Assembly: GCA_045597345.1 (NCBI GenBank)
Contig: JAZLJW010000015.1
Coordinates: forward strand, 1 to 29,274
DNA: 29,274 bases
Direction of reading: 5' to 3'
Origin: Treponema_I sp045597345
Lineage (GTDB): Bacteria > Spirochaetota > Spirochaetia > Treponematales > Treponemataceae
The position numbers were made by a program, and so were the translations under genes. The stretch's first letter is position 1; each line of letters opens with the position of its first letter. The notes beneath the pieces were generated by a model. It saw only the letters and a program-made list of their open reading frames with translations, was not told where the DNA came from and ran no database searches. Of this stretch, positions 7,500 to 15,780 are shown in pieces.

Positions 7500-8113
7500 G
7501 AACGGCAACCATTGAACGGAATACAAAAGAAACCCAGATTACGCTGACACTGAACATTGACGGTACCGGAAAATGCGATGTGGACTGCCCCATCGGGTTC
7601 TTTTTCCACATGCTGAATTCCTTCTGCAAGCACGGTCTTTTTGATCTTTCGGGGTCAATTAAGGGAGATCTGGAAGTTGACCAGCACCACCTGATAGAAG
7701 ACACTGGTATTGCTCTGGGCATGGCTTTTGCCAAAGCACTGGGAGACTGTGCCGGCATTTACCGGAGCGGCAGCTGCCTGTACCCCATGGACGAAAGCCT
7801 GTGTCAGGCTGCCGTAGACTTTGGCGGCCGCCCCTATCTGGTATGCAATGCTTCCCTTACCGGTATCCCGCTGGTAAGCATCAACGCAGACGGCAAGCAG
7901 GCCAGTTTCCAGACAGACTGCTTTGAAGACTTCTGGCAGGGCTTTGTCAGCACCGGCCGGTGTAACCTGCATCTGGATACCATACGCGGCCGCAGCGACC
8001 ACCACAAAATGGAAGGTCTGTTCAAGGCTGCAGCCCGGGCTATCCGTCAGGCAACAGAAATTGACCCGCGGAGGAACGGAGCCATTCCGTCCACCAAAGG
8101 CGTTATCTGCTGA
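7496..8113 (+). CDS. hisB: Imidazoleglycerol-phosphate dehydratase
   Basis: HisB dehydrates imidazoleglycerol phosphate to imidazoleacetol phosphate using two manganese ions. This is the single-domain form (205 residues) without the histidinol phosphatase of enteric HisB. Metal ligands are retained: H in FFFHML, DQHHLIED, LHLDTIRG and SDHHKMEG. The usual Asp in GFFDHML is Phe here. PMDESL and GGRPYL are also family motifs. The ATG overlaps the hisG stop (ATGA), so the two are translationally coupled and share the attenuator. hisC, hisF and hisH are not in the window. Confidence 0.95.
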   Translation: MRTATIERNTKETQITLTLNIDGTGKCDVDCPIGFFFHMLNSFCKHGLFDLSGSIKGDLEVDQHHLIEDTGIALGMAFAKALGDCAGIYRSGSCLYPMDESLCQAAVDFGGRPYLVCNASLTGIPLVSINADGKQASFQTDCFEDFWQGFVSTGRCNLHLDTIRGRSDHHKMEGLFKAAARAIRQATEIDPRRNGAIPSTKGVIC

Positions 8114-8201
8114 AAGGAGCCTTCGACAGGCTCAGGGATCCTAAGGCTTTCTGCCCAGCGATCCTAAGACTTTCTACTCAGGGATCCTGAATACGCTACT
8201 C
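8114..8201. repeat. Small hairpin and three 23-bp tandem repeats after hisB
   Basis: GAGCCT-tcgac-AGGCTC forms a hairpin at about 8118-8134. It is followed by three 23-bp units beginning CAGGGATCCT at 8133, CAGCGATCCT at 8156 and CAGGGATCCT at 8179. The third unit is diverged and covers the last two codons and stop of convergent recQ. The hairpin could slow transcription between hisB and recQ, but no T-run makes it a clear terminator. Confidence 0.6.
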
Positions 8202-10178
8202 AATGCGGTGTACGGCGCGGAGAATAAACTCGCCGTACCGCTCTGCCTTGGTTTCCCCAATACCGTAAATACCCTGCAGTTCTTCGCGGCTGCGGGGTTT
8301 TTTAACAGCAACATCTTCTATTGTCTTATCACCGAATATGACATAGGGCGGTACCGATGCTTCCTCTGCCAGCCGCTTCCGTACCCGTTTCAGTTCCTGA
8401 TAGATTGCCTGACCTGCAGCGTCATCGGCACTTAAATGACCAGCACCTGCTGCTTTGCCGTTTACCTTCATCTGTGCAAGCTGCTGGGCATGAGCATAAG
8501 ACTCTCCGGTACGGCCACTGGGTATAAACGGCAGCATCACCATCCCCCGCTCCCGCAAGGTGTCACGGGCATCTTTCGTTAAGCTTAAAACCTGATAATC
8601 AGACGATTTCCGCAAAAATCCAGCCTCAATAAGAAGCCGCACCAGTTCCATCCAGTCATCTTTTGCATACTCTTTGCCGATGCCGTACACAGAAAGCTTA
8701 TCGTGGCCGTTCTCAAGAACACGTTTCATGCGGCTACCCAGCAGTACATCGATGACATAACTGGCACCAAAACGCTCACCGGTTCTCAGAATAGCTGAAA
8801 GCAGCTTTTGAACCGGAATGGTAACATCCACATCTACTGCGGTAACACCTGATGTACAGACATCACAGCACAGATCCCGGCTTTCACCATCGCCAGCCGA
8901 TGCCAGTTTTTCACCAAAGTATGCTAAAAGGGCTTCACGCCGGCAGGTCCTGCATTCTGCAAGATTTACCATGGCAGATAACTGCCGTTCTGCAATCATA
9001 CGTTCGTGAGGATTCTTTTCATTGAAGAAAAAGCGGATCTTCTGTGTATCGCCCCGGGAATACAAAAGCAGCGCCCGGGAAGGTTCACCGTCGCGACCGG
9101 CTCGCCCAATTTCCTGGTAATACTGTTCCACTGATTTGGGAAGGTCATAATGCACCACATACCGCACATTGGGTTTATTGATTCCCATGCCAAAAGCAAC
9201 TGTTGCTACAATTACGGGGGCATCATCATTTACAAAGTCCTGCTGGTTTCTGGCCCGCACCTCATCGGTAAGGCCCGCATGATACGGCAGGGCGTGTATG
9301 CCGGCAGCAGTAAGAATTTCTGTAAGTTCATCTACCTGTCTGCGGGAAAAGCAGTACACGATACCGCTTTCATCTTTGTGTGACGCTATGAATTCCAGAA
9401 CCATTTCGTCGGCGCGGCAAAGTTTCAATTTAGAAAAAACCTTTAACCCTGCAGCCTTCGTAACATATTTGCCTGTGGTAAAACTGAGATTTTCCATGGC
9501 CTGTGCGGACAATCCCTGTGCCTTTCCGGATTTCTGCTGTACTTCAAGGTAAATATTAGGGCGATTAAAGCTTGCAACCTGCTCAAAATACGGGTGGCGT
9601 TTTCCCAATTCCAGGGTGGTTTTAATATCTTTTCGCACCGCATCAGTTGCCGTTGCAGTAAGGGCCAGACAGACGGCATCCGGAAAGCGACGCATAATCG
9701 TTACAAGGTCTGTATATTCCGGGCGGAAATCGTGGCCCCACTCGCTGATACAATGGGCCTCGTCCACGGTGAAGCAACTTACGGTTACTTCATTGAGAAG
9801 GGTTTGAACACGTTCCGTTACCAGCGTTTCCGGTGCACAATACAGCAGTTTTATTTCGCCGGTACGAATACGGTCCATATTGCCACGGTACGTATCCCAG
9901 TCAAGACTGGAATTCAAGAACAGGGCAGGTATTCCAAGAGCATCAAGCTGGGCTACCTGATCCTGCATCAACGCAATCAGCGGCGAAATGACAACCGTAA
10001 GGCCTGACTGTACCAGAGCGGGAATCTGATAGCACAGGGATTTTCCTCCGCCGGTAGGCATTACGGCCAGGGTATCTTTGCCTGCAAGAACAGCGCTGAT
10101 TATTTCATACTGCCCCGGTCTGAAAGAGGTATAGCCAAAATACTGCTTTAATACTTTTTCCAACTTCGCCTTCATCAT
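8196..10178 (-). CDS. recQ: ATP-dependent DNA helicase RecQ
   Basis: A 3'-5' superfamily 2 helicase of about 660 residues, acting in recombination and fork repair. In order: Walker A PTGGGKS (41-47), DEAH (139-142), ATATA, the second RecA lobe with FGMGINKPNVRYVVHYDLP and QEIGRAGRDGEP, then zinc cysteines (CRTC ... CCDVC, about 409-441). An RQC winged helix and a C-terminal HRDC domain (about 580-660) follow. Between RPNI and SGIVYC it has about 37 residues more than E. coli RecQ. GGAGAGAGG precedes two adjacent ATGs; 10178 is chosen and 10175 is equally possible. The frame extends to 10223 but lacks family similarity there. Divergent from the chemoreceptor gene. Confidence 0.96.
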   Translation of the reverse strand: MMKAKLEKVLKQYFGYTSFRPGQYEIISAVLAGKDTLAVMPTGGGKSLCYQIPALVQSGLTVVISPLIALMQDQVAQLDALGIPALFLNSSLDWDTYRGNMDRIRTGEIKLLYCAPETLVTERVQTLLNEVTVSCFTVDEAHCISEWGHDFRPEYTDLVTIMRRFPDAVCLALTATATDAVRKDIKTTLELGKRHPYFEQVASFNRPNIYLEVQQKSGKAQGLSAQAMENLSFTTGKYVTKAAGLKVFSKLKLCRADEMVLEFIASHKDESGIVYCFSRRQVDELTEILTAAGIHALPYHAGLTDEVRARNQQDFVNDDAPVIVATVAFGMGINKPNVRYVVHYDLPKSVEQYYQEIGRAGRDGEPSRALLLYSRGDTQKIRFFFNEKNPHERMIAERQLSAMVNLAECRTCRREALLAYFGEKLASAGDGESRDLCCDVCTSGVTAVDVDVTIPVQKLLSAILRTGERFGASYVIDVLLGSRMKRVLENGHDKLSVYGIGKEYAKDDWMELVRLLIEAGFLRKSSDYQVLSLTKDARDTLRERGMVMLPFIPSGRTGESYAHAQQLAQMKVNGKAAGAGHLSADDAAGQAIYQELKRVRKRLAEEASVPPYVIFGDKTIEDVAVKKPRSREELQGIYGIGETKAERYGEFILRAVHRIE

Positions 10179-10266
10179 CACCTCTCTCCATATATTATTG
10201 GAATTTTTTTGCCATACTTCCACTATTTTTCAGAATAATATTTTCCACATTCCAAAAAAAATATCC

Positions 10267-10296
10267 TTGTTATTGCCTCAATATCTGCCGTATTCT
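10267..10296 (+). promoter_or_regulatory. Putative promoter of the chemoreceptor gene
   Basis: TTGTTA (10267-10272) and TATTCT (10291-10296) are 18 nt apart and resemble a housekeeping promoter. A leader of about 30 nt with AGGAG follows. A motility sigma (sigma-28) site was looked for, but only GCCG of its -10 is present. Confidence 0.35.
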
Positions 10297-10332
10297 ATGT
10301 AATGAGATTGTATCTTCAGGAGTTTATCAGTT

Positions 10333-12219
10333 ATGGCATTTTTGAATATTAAACCGAATAAAGAGCTTTCCAAACCGCCGTTTTCAATCTGTGTGCTTAC
10401 CTACTGTATGTACCTTATTCCCATGGCATACTTTACGGTACAGCTGTTGTGGTTTGGATTCGTACCCTACCGGACAACAATCAATATGCTGAAATCAGGT
10501 ACCTACGTTGCTTATTTCTGGATTAACCTGTTCTTTCCCTTCTTGATTTATAGTTACTGTATGGGTGTTATCCGGAGTTTTACCGGTGACGAGGCTACAA
10601 CCTATCGGGCCAACAGAGCCTATAAGCTGTTCCTTGACGCCGCAATTCTTGTTCCGACGTTTGTAGTTCTTTCCATGCCTTTCTTCTGTCTGAAATCTGT
10701 TGGTGTACGGTTCAGTGGTGTAGATGGTGTTCCTATTATTCTGGCTGGTCTTTCCAGTGAATGTATCATCGGTTCACTCTTCTATGTTCCTATGAAGCAG
10801 AAGCTTTCTCACTACATGAGCTTTGTTCCTATCGTAAAGAAATTCCAGGATGTGAAAATGACAACCAGCATCATGATTATCGTGGGCTTTGAAGTTGTCG
10901 GTATTATCAGTACCCTGCTGGCCGCCATGTTCACCATGTCTGCAGAAAGCATCGGTGAATTCTCCATGGCGAACATTCTGGCATTCTTTGACAAAGTAAT
11001 TCCTTTTGCTCTGGTTTCCGGTTTCTCTGCAATATTTGCCGTTACTGCAGAGATGCGGGAACGGGAACGTCAGCTTTCAAACCTCGAATCCTTTGCTGAT
11101 AAAGTACAGAGTGGCGATTACAGTGTTAAGAACATGCCCATTACATCCCGTGATGCCTTTGGTAACCTGACCATGAGTCTGAATACCTTTGCAGATCAGA
11201 CACGGCTGCTTATCGGTGATATAAAAAAATCGGGACATACTTCTGAACTGGCAGCAAATCAGCTTGATTCCAGCATCGGGGCTATTTCGCAGAACGTAAA
11301 CTCCATTGTTACCCAGCTTGATTCCGTTAAGAATGAGATGATTAACCAGAGTGCCGGTGTTGAAGAGACCCAGGCTACGGTTGTTCATATTTCTGACAAC
11401 ATCACCGTCCTTGACAAGAATATCAAGGCTCAGAGCATGAGCGTTTCTGAATCTACGGCTGCCATTGAAGAGATGGTTGCAAACATCCGTTCGGTTACGG
11501 ATATTCTTTTGAAAAATGCAGAAATGGTTGAAGAACTGGACCGGGAATCTTCCAGTGGCCAGCAGAAGGTTGAAGCTGCCGTTGTTACTTCTCAGGAAAT
11601 TGCAGAAGAATCTGAAGGTATGCAGGAAGCCAGCCATATTATCCAGAATATTGCTGAACAGACCAACCTGCTTGCTATGAATGCTGCAATTGAAGCAGCT
11701 CATGCCGGTGAAGCCGGTAAAGGTTTTGCCGTTGTTGCTGATGAAATCCGTAAGCTTGCTGAAGATTCAAACGAACAGAGTAAATCAATTTCTGCCCGTC
11801 TTGAAGATCTTGGTGCATCAATTTCCACGGTTATTGAAAACGTTAATGAGGTTCAGCAGCAGTTCGGCCGCATTTTTGAGCTGACCCAGAAAGTGCGTAC
11901 TCAGGAGCAGGTTATTATGCAGGCAATGCAGGAACAGAGCAGCGGTAGTACACAGGTTCTGAATGCAATGCACGACATCAACGATTCTTCTACCGAAGTT
12001 CAGAACAACTCGGCTCAGATGCTGGCTGGCAGTCAGGAAATTGTTATAGAAATGCAGAAGCTGGCTGATATTACCCGTCAGATTAACGAGAGCATGAATT
12101 CCATTGCCGATGCTACCGGTCAGGTTACTGAATCTGTAGATGTTGTTGGCGATGCGGTTACCATGAATGCCGAAGCTACCCGGCAGATGGTAGAAAAGAC
12201 TTCGATTTTCAAACTGTAA
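10333..12219 (+). CDS. Methyl-accepting chemotaxis protein, six-helix membrane input
   Basis: A 628-residue chemoreceptor. The N-terminal third has six predicted membrane segments (about 18-41, 56-80, 98-121, 132-152, 178-203, 217-238) with only short loops and no large periplasmic ligand domain. A HAMP-like linker (about 240-292) leads into a long coiled-coil signalling domain. The highly conserved hairpin tip EQTNLLAMNAAIEAAHAGE lies near 442-460, followed by GKGFAVVADEIRKLAEDS. The tip binds CheW and CheA; Gln/Glu-rich helices offer methylation sites. Ligand sensing must occur in or at the membrane, or via membrane energy state, an inference from architecture. Start ATG has AGGAG 9 nt upstream. 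A strong terminator follows. Confidence 0.93.
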   Translation: MAFLNIKPNKELSKPPFSICVLTYCMYLIPMAYFTVQLLWFGFVPYRTTINMLKSGTYVAYFWINLFFPFLIYSYCMGVIRSFTGDEATTYRANRAYKLFLDAAILVPTFVVLSMPFFCLKSVGVRFSGVDGVPIILAGLSSECIIGSLFYVPMKQKLSHYMSFVPIVKKFQDVKMTTSIMIIVGFEVVGIISTLLAAMFTMSAESIGEFSMANILAFFDKVIPFALVSGFSAIFAVTAEMRERERQLSNLESFADKVQSGDYSVKNMPITSRDAFGNLTMSLNTFADQTRLLIGDIKKSGHTSELAANQLDSSIGAISQNVNSIVTQLDSVKNEMINQSAGVEETQATVVHISDNITVLDKNIKAQSMSVSESTAAIEEMVANIRSVTDILLKNAEMVEELDRESSSGQQKVEAAVVTSQEIAEESEGMQEASHIIQNIAEQTNLLAMNAAIEAAHAGEAGKGFAVVADEIRKLAEDSNEQSKSISARLEDLGASISTVIENVNEVQQQFGRIFELTQKVRTQEQVIMQAMQEQSSGSTQVLNAMHDINDSSTEVQNNSAQMLAGSQEIVIEMQKLADITRQINESMNSIADATGQVTESVDVVGDAVTMNAEATRQMVEKTSIFKL

Positions 12220-12245
12220 GCTATCAGCTTACGGTGTTATGCGAA

Positions 12246-12293
12246 GGCCGGCTGGCAGACTGAAGGAAACTTCACGATGCCTGCCGGCTTTTT
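12246..12293 (+). terminator. Intrinsic terminator after the chemoreceptor gene
   Basis: GGCCGGCTGGCA pairs with TGCCTGCCGGC (GCCGGC at 12247-12252 and 12283-12288, one internal mismatch), followed by TTTTT. It lies between the convergent chemoreceptor and the unknown gene ending at 12296. The A-rich opposite side suggests it may work in both directions. Confidence 0.8.
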
Positions 12294-12295
12294 CT

Positions 12296-12739
12296 TTACA
12301 CTTCTTCAACGCTATTTACTATCTTCAGGTAGGCATCGCGCACAAAAGGCAGGTATTTTTTATGTTGCTCAAACAGGCCATCAGACTGTATTTCGAGCAA
12401 CGACCACTTAATCGAATCGATGCGCATGTTGTAGCTTGAAAGCGGTCGGACCGTCTTTTTGCCGGCAGAAAGTTTACAGGTGGTATCCTCTACACTTTCT
12501 GCAATGCCTGTTAAGATAGAACCCTTATTTGGAGAAGTATAGGAATACTCCAAAAAATCCCGGTGCATCATGGCAAGGCAGCGCAGATAAAACATGGCAT
12601 CGCAAAGGCTGCTGAGGGCAGAATCATAAAATCGGACCTGTTTCTGCATGTCTTCAGCGGTGGGTTCATAAAACTGATAGCCTACGCCATTTCCGGAAAG
12701 CAACGTATCTACTTCTTGCTGTGTAATGTCACTGTTCAT
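12296..12739 (-). CDS. Unknown protein with FliM-like N-terminal peptide
   Basis: A 147-residue cytoplasmic protein without a recognised domain. Residues 5-16, ITQQEVDTLLSG, closely match the N-terminal CheY-binding peptide of the flagellar switch proteins FliM and FliY (consensus LSQxEIDALLxG). The remainder is helical and does not resemble the FliM core, so this is not a FliM fragment of the usual kind. The Shine-Dalgarno AAAGGAGG is strong. It is the last of three tightly packed genes (3-bp gap to the upstream gene) and converges on a chemoreceptor gene. An interaction with phosphorylated CheY is an inference from the peptide alone; chance similarity is possible. Confidence 0.7.
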   Translation of the reverse strand: MNSDITQQEVDTLLSGNGVGYQFYEPTAEDMQKQVRFYDSALSSLCDAMFYLRCLAMMHRDFLEYSYTSPNKGSILTGIAESVEDTTCKLSAGKKTVRPLSSYNMRIDSIKWSLLEIQSDGLFEQHKKYLPFVRDAYLKIVNSVEEV

Positions 12740-12742
12740 GTA

Positions 12743-13321
12743 TCAGCCTCCTTTTTGTTGCAAACTTTCTGTGCAGTCAATGTACAGCGCAAGGGAATAG
12801 CCGGATTCTTCATTGCCATATTCCAGGTGGTATTGAAATTCCCGCCGTACAGGAGCATTGTCCCCAGCGCTGGAAATCAAGCTCCAGGTCATGCCGTTAA
12901 GGTTTTCTGCTCTTTTTTTCAATAGGGCATAGCAGAAATCATCATTTTTGCTGGAAATAAATATCCCGAACCGATCTCCCTTAACGGCCGTTGTAAAGTC
13001 AAAGTATTTACGCTGTACGGAGTCGATAATGCCTTTAATCGCTCCCCGTTTACCATCAGGAAACCATTTTTCAGTAAATTCCCACGAAGCCTCATCTTCT
13101 GACAGCAACACCCGGTGAATGTGAACTGATTGTTTGCAGCCGGCATAAGGAGATTCTTTTGAGTTGTCGTACAGTACAATGCCCAGGTCATCCTCCAGAT
13201 ACGAAAATGTTTCTGCACAGAATTCCTTTTCAACAATCGGCTGCTCATGGGGATACTGCTCAAGATACTGTATCAGCGTATTGGTATCGCAAGGGTGTAA
13301 ATAAATGTTGAATGTTATCAT
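12743..13321 (-). CDS. Unknown cytoplasmic protein
   Basis: About 192 residues, beginning MITFNIYLHPCDTNTLIQYL. No known family was recognised. It looks globular and mixed alpha/beta, with no signal peptide or membrane segment. The start at 13321 is chosen because its ATG overlaps the stop of the upstream gene (ATGA). A longer frame to 13408 would overlap that gene by 90 bp. It ends 3 bp before the gene with the FliM-like peptide, so three genes form one operon (14196-12296). Confidence 0.72.
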   Translation of the reverse strand: MITFNIYLHPCDTNTLIQYLEQYPHEQPIVEKEFCAETFSYLEDDLGIVLYDNSKESPYAGCKQSVHIHRVLLSEDEASWEFTEKWFPDGKRGAIKGIIDSVQRKYFDFTTAVKGDRFGIFISSKNDDFCYALLKKRAENLNGMTWSLISSAGDNAPVRREFQYHLEYGNEESGYSLALYIDCTESLQQKGG

Positions 13322-14196
13322 ACCGGTTTCTCCGTTTGATTCTGCAACTCTTTTACTTCCCGCATATCTTTCCAGGACTGCTTTATGGCTTCCCAGTTGG
13401 TGGTACACCCCTGAGCCATACCGCGGACAGGCTTTTCATGGAACCATTGTAAAAGGTGTTCTTCCGTTGATGGCTCCAGTTTTCGTGGTGACCACATAAA
13501 AAACGCGATATCGTCAGTTCGCTCAGGCGGTGTATCAGATGTTGTCAGGAAACGGGCGGTAGTTTCTGTTTTGTAATCAAATATGGTGGCCCATGATTTT
13601 CGTTCATCGTCTTCTATCATGGTAAATACAGAAAACTGCCATCCATCGGCTTGAGTGCAGTGTACGGTCATCATCTGTCCATTATCAGCAGCGACCGGAT
13701 GTTTCTGTTGCCGTGGTGACTTTGCATAGTTCCGGCATGCATTTCGAGCCTTCCGCAGTTTTCCTCGAATCCAGCACGACAGGTCAAAAAATGGAACTGC
13801 AACGACACCATGATATCCGATGTAATATTTCCGGATTCTCTGTCCGGGGATTCGTTCAATATAGAACAGCCGCCACTTTTTCGGGAAAACCTGCCGGATA
13901 GAACGGGCAATGGACAGCCCCTGTGCATTCCACGCAATCCAACGTTCAGTACTCATAGGGTTACCGACGGGATCAGATGCCCAATCCCAGTATTCTTTTG
14001 CCCATTCAACAAGACCAGGCACGGTTACATCCAGATAGTCATTGTAGGTCAGGTCAATATCGAGCTGCAGCGGAATTTTCCCGCAGTTATGCACGTTGAG
14101 GGAATACTGGGAAATGTTCTTTCCCCAGAAAATCTGTCCCACATCGCAATCCAGTGTTACGTTCTTCCGTTTAGCAGTATCAATGTCCAATGTCAT
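13318..14196 (-). CDS. Unknown protein, first gene of a three-gene unit
   Basis: A 292-residue protein, no family recognised. It is rich in Trp and aromatic residues, with a basic stretch near the middle (KLRKARNACRNYAKSPRQQ). No signal peptide or membrane segment is obvious. The first part (MTLDIDTAKRKNVTLDCDVG) looks beta-rich. No good Shine-Dalgarno precedes the ATG; TACTGT lies 7 nt upstream, a poor -10-like match. It overlaps the next gene by 4 bp. The structured repeat copy A separates it from the upstream set of unknown genes. Confidence 0.7.
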   Translation of the reverse strand: MTLDIDTAKRKNVTLDCDVGQIFWGKNISQYSLNVHNCGKIPLQLDIDLTYNDYLDVTVPGLVEWAKEYWDWASDPVGNPMSTERWIAWNAQGLSIARSIRQVFPKKWRLFYIERIPGQRIRKYYIGYHGVVAVPFFDLSCWIRGKLRKARNACRNYAKSPRQQKHPVAADNGQMMTVHCTQADGWQFSVFTMIEDDERKSWATIFDYKTETTARFLTTSDTPPERTDDIAFFMWSPRKLEPSTEEHLLQWFHEKPVRGMAQGCTTNWEAIKQSWKDMREVKELQNQTEKPV

Positions 14197-14240
14197 TACC
14201 CATACAGTAGGACTTATTGGTGCAGTTGGAAAGAAAACGT

Positions 14241-14436
14241 ACGTATTAATTAACCAGTGCTCAATAAGTATTTGAAAAATCTACCGGCATGCTGATGACT
14301 GAAAAACACGCTCGATAACGTCGCTATTGGTGAAGCCCGGCAAGGAAACTATCGTCCCGGGCTTCAACAATTTTTTTTCAGTCCTCATCCTGCCTCTCGA
14401 TTTTTCAGCTTTCTCAAATCTGGTTAATTAATACGT
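14241..14436 (-). repeat. Structured repeat copy A with perfect 17-bp terminal inverted repeats
   Basis: The ends are ACGTATTAATTAACCAG (14241-14257) and its exact reverse complement (14420-14436), enclosing 196 bp. Nested inside are GAAAAATC (14274-14281) with GATTTTTC (14399-14406), GACTGAAAAA (14297-14306) with TTTTTCAGTC (14374-14383), and GAAGCCCGG (14332-14340) with CCGGGCTTC (14357-14365). Read on the minus strand the loop is GACGATAGTTTCCTTG and the 3' internal loop is CCAATAGCGACGTTATCGAG. No coding potential. It resembles a MITE in layout but has no transposase nearby and no clear target duplication. Confidence 0.8.
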
Positions 14437-14451
14437 AAGTTAATTTCAGTA

Positions 14452-15006
14452 TTACTGCAGGTGTTCCCGCAGGTACCCGATGAAAAAGCGGTAGGGCTGG
14501 ATAAATGCAAGGTCCGGGCAGACTGCTGATTCCGATTGTGATGCCTTGGCGGTTTTGCACAAATTTTCGTCGCCGCCGATGTACTCTCCGGTAAAATAAT
14601 GCTCTACAACCGGTCGGCACAGATTACGATGATTTTCGGAAAGCTGCGGCAGTATGAAGTCAAAATATGATTTTCCCAGACTGAAAACCTGAGAAAACTG
14701 GGCTGAACAGTTCTCCCAACTATCCAGAAAGTTACTATCGCATCTGAAACAGATTGAATGAAGCTGAGAACAGAATGCCTCCAGCAGATGAGGAACTGCA
14801 TCTAGGGGAACTTCTTCCATGGCAACTTTCTGCCACTCATGAAAGTCTGCAATATAATCTTCGCCCTCTGACAGATCAATTACAGAAAGAGAGTGCAGCA
14901 TCTGGTTTATGTACCATTCGCCAACGCAGACTGAATACACATCTTCTGGCATGGTGCCGGGCTTTCCACAGAATTTTACAAAATAAGTTACATCCCGTCG
15001 TTCCAT
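14452..15006 (-). CDS. Unknown cytoplasmic protein
   Basis: A 184-residue protein with no recognised family. It is aromatic- and Cys-containing (eight Cys) and probably mostly helical in its second half. No export signal. The ATG at 15006 overlaps the end of the preceding gene by 19 bp, with only a weak purine-rich ribosome site (GGAAGA). It is the last of the overlapping set 15724-14452, just upstream of structured repeat copy A. Confidence 0.68.
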   Translation of the reverse strand: MERRDVTYFVKFCGKPGTMPEDVYSVCVGEWYINQMLHSLSVIDLSEGEDYIADFHEWQKVAMEEVPLDAVPHLLEAFCSQLHSICFRCDSNFLDSWENCSAQFSQVFSLGKSYFDFILPQLSENHRNLCRPVVEHYFTGEYIGGDENLCKTAKASQSESAVCPDLAFIQPYRFFIGYLREHLQ

Positions 15007-15332
15007 TTTTCTTCCGGATGTCTGGTATAGTACCAGTACAAATAGGCATCAAAATCGCCATCATTTTCTATAACGGGGATTCCTTCTGATCTGATATACG
15101 ATGTCAGTTCTTCATCATCTTCCAGAGTAATCAGCTGCCGGTACACTACAGTCCACGGATGTTCTGCAAGATACTGTTTTAAGTGCTCCAGCGGATACGC
15201 CTGCTCCGGTTCATCTGAAACCGGAATCAGCAATGAGTTACATTCCCGTAACAACGACTCCTTCCAGAACATGATGAAATTGCGGGTCTGTGATTCATCG
15301 TTCCCGGCAGTAAACAAATAGGTTTCTTTCAT
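14988..15332 (-). CDS. Unknown small acidic protein
   Basis: A 114-residue acidic, aromatic-rich protein with no recognised family. It starts MKETYLFTAGNDESQ and contains a Glu/Asp-rich stretch (LITLEDDEELTSYI). No signal peptide or membrane helix. Its ATG overlaps the upstream stop (ATGA) and its end overlaps the next gene, indicating tight translational coupling. Confidence 0.65.
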   Translation of the reverse strand: MKETYLFTAGNDESQTRNFIMFWKESLLRECNSLLIPVSDEPEQAYPLEHLKQYLAEHPWTVVYRQLITLEDDEELTSYIRSEGIPVIENDGDFDAYLYWYYTRHPEEKWNDGM

Positions 15333-15724
15333 ACGCTGGTTTTTATCAGTTCCTGCAGTTCATCAAAATCTACCTTGAACCGGCTGAGTGTCAGAACATC
15401 AGTAAAGCCATCGTTATCCTGATTACAGCAGTAAATAGTTTCTCCAAATACCAACATCCATTTTCTGTTTGCTGCATCTCCAGCATTTTTGTTCAGTGCC
15501 AGAATAAACTTTTCATTCCGCTTTTCAGAATGATATATCCAGTCATTTTTGTACCCAGGATTCCCGATGCACCATTTAGCTTCTACTCCGCCACATTCTG
15601 ATGAATTACAGAAAATAGCGCCTCTGTATGTCTTTACGTGAATAAAATACCAGCAGTCATTTTCATATACCAATGATACGTCGTCTGCAAAAGCGCTGTT
15701 ATTCAACTCATTCACATCAATCAT
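15329..15724 (-). CDS. Unknown protein with Trp-Cys-rich central motif
   Basis: A 131-residue protein. The central part (AKWCIGNPGYKNDWIYHSE followed by a strand-like FILALNK and KWMLVFGETIYCC) faintly recalls a small domain seen in some phage and plasmid proteins that share a WC...F(I/L) pattern. This is a weak resemblance only, not an assignment. No export signal. The start has AGAAAGG a few bases upstream. It overlaps the following gene by 4 bp (ATGA) and is the first of three coupled genes. Confidence 0.65.
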   Translation of the reverse strand: MIDVNELNNSAFADDVSLVYENDCWYFIHVKTYRGAIFCNSSECGGVEAKWCIGNPGYKNDWIYHSEKRNEKFILALNKNAGDAANRKWMLVFGETIYCCNQDNDGFTDVLTLSRFKVDFDELQELIKTSV

Positions 15725-15780
15725 GCCTTTCTCTCTTCATATCTCAAAATAGCACCTATTCACGGATATACCGGATACGA

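Noticed and set aside
10267..10312. Motility sigma-28 promoter for the chemoreceptor gene.
   Set aside because: Only GCCG of the GCCGATAA box matches and no TAAA -35 at the right distance.
12246..12293. The chemoreceptor terminator, read on the minus strand, has a loop with GAAGTTTCCTTC, like the loop of the structured repeat.
   Set aside because: The flanking conserved blocks and outer arms are missing, and GAAG/CTTC pairs with itself; treated as an ordinary terminator.
14241..14436. Integron attC-like site within the set of unknown genes.
   Set aside because: No GTTRRRY/RYYYAAC core pair and only one element among seven genes; no integrase seen.
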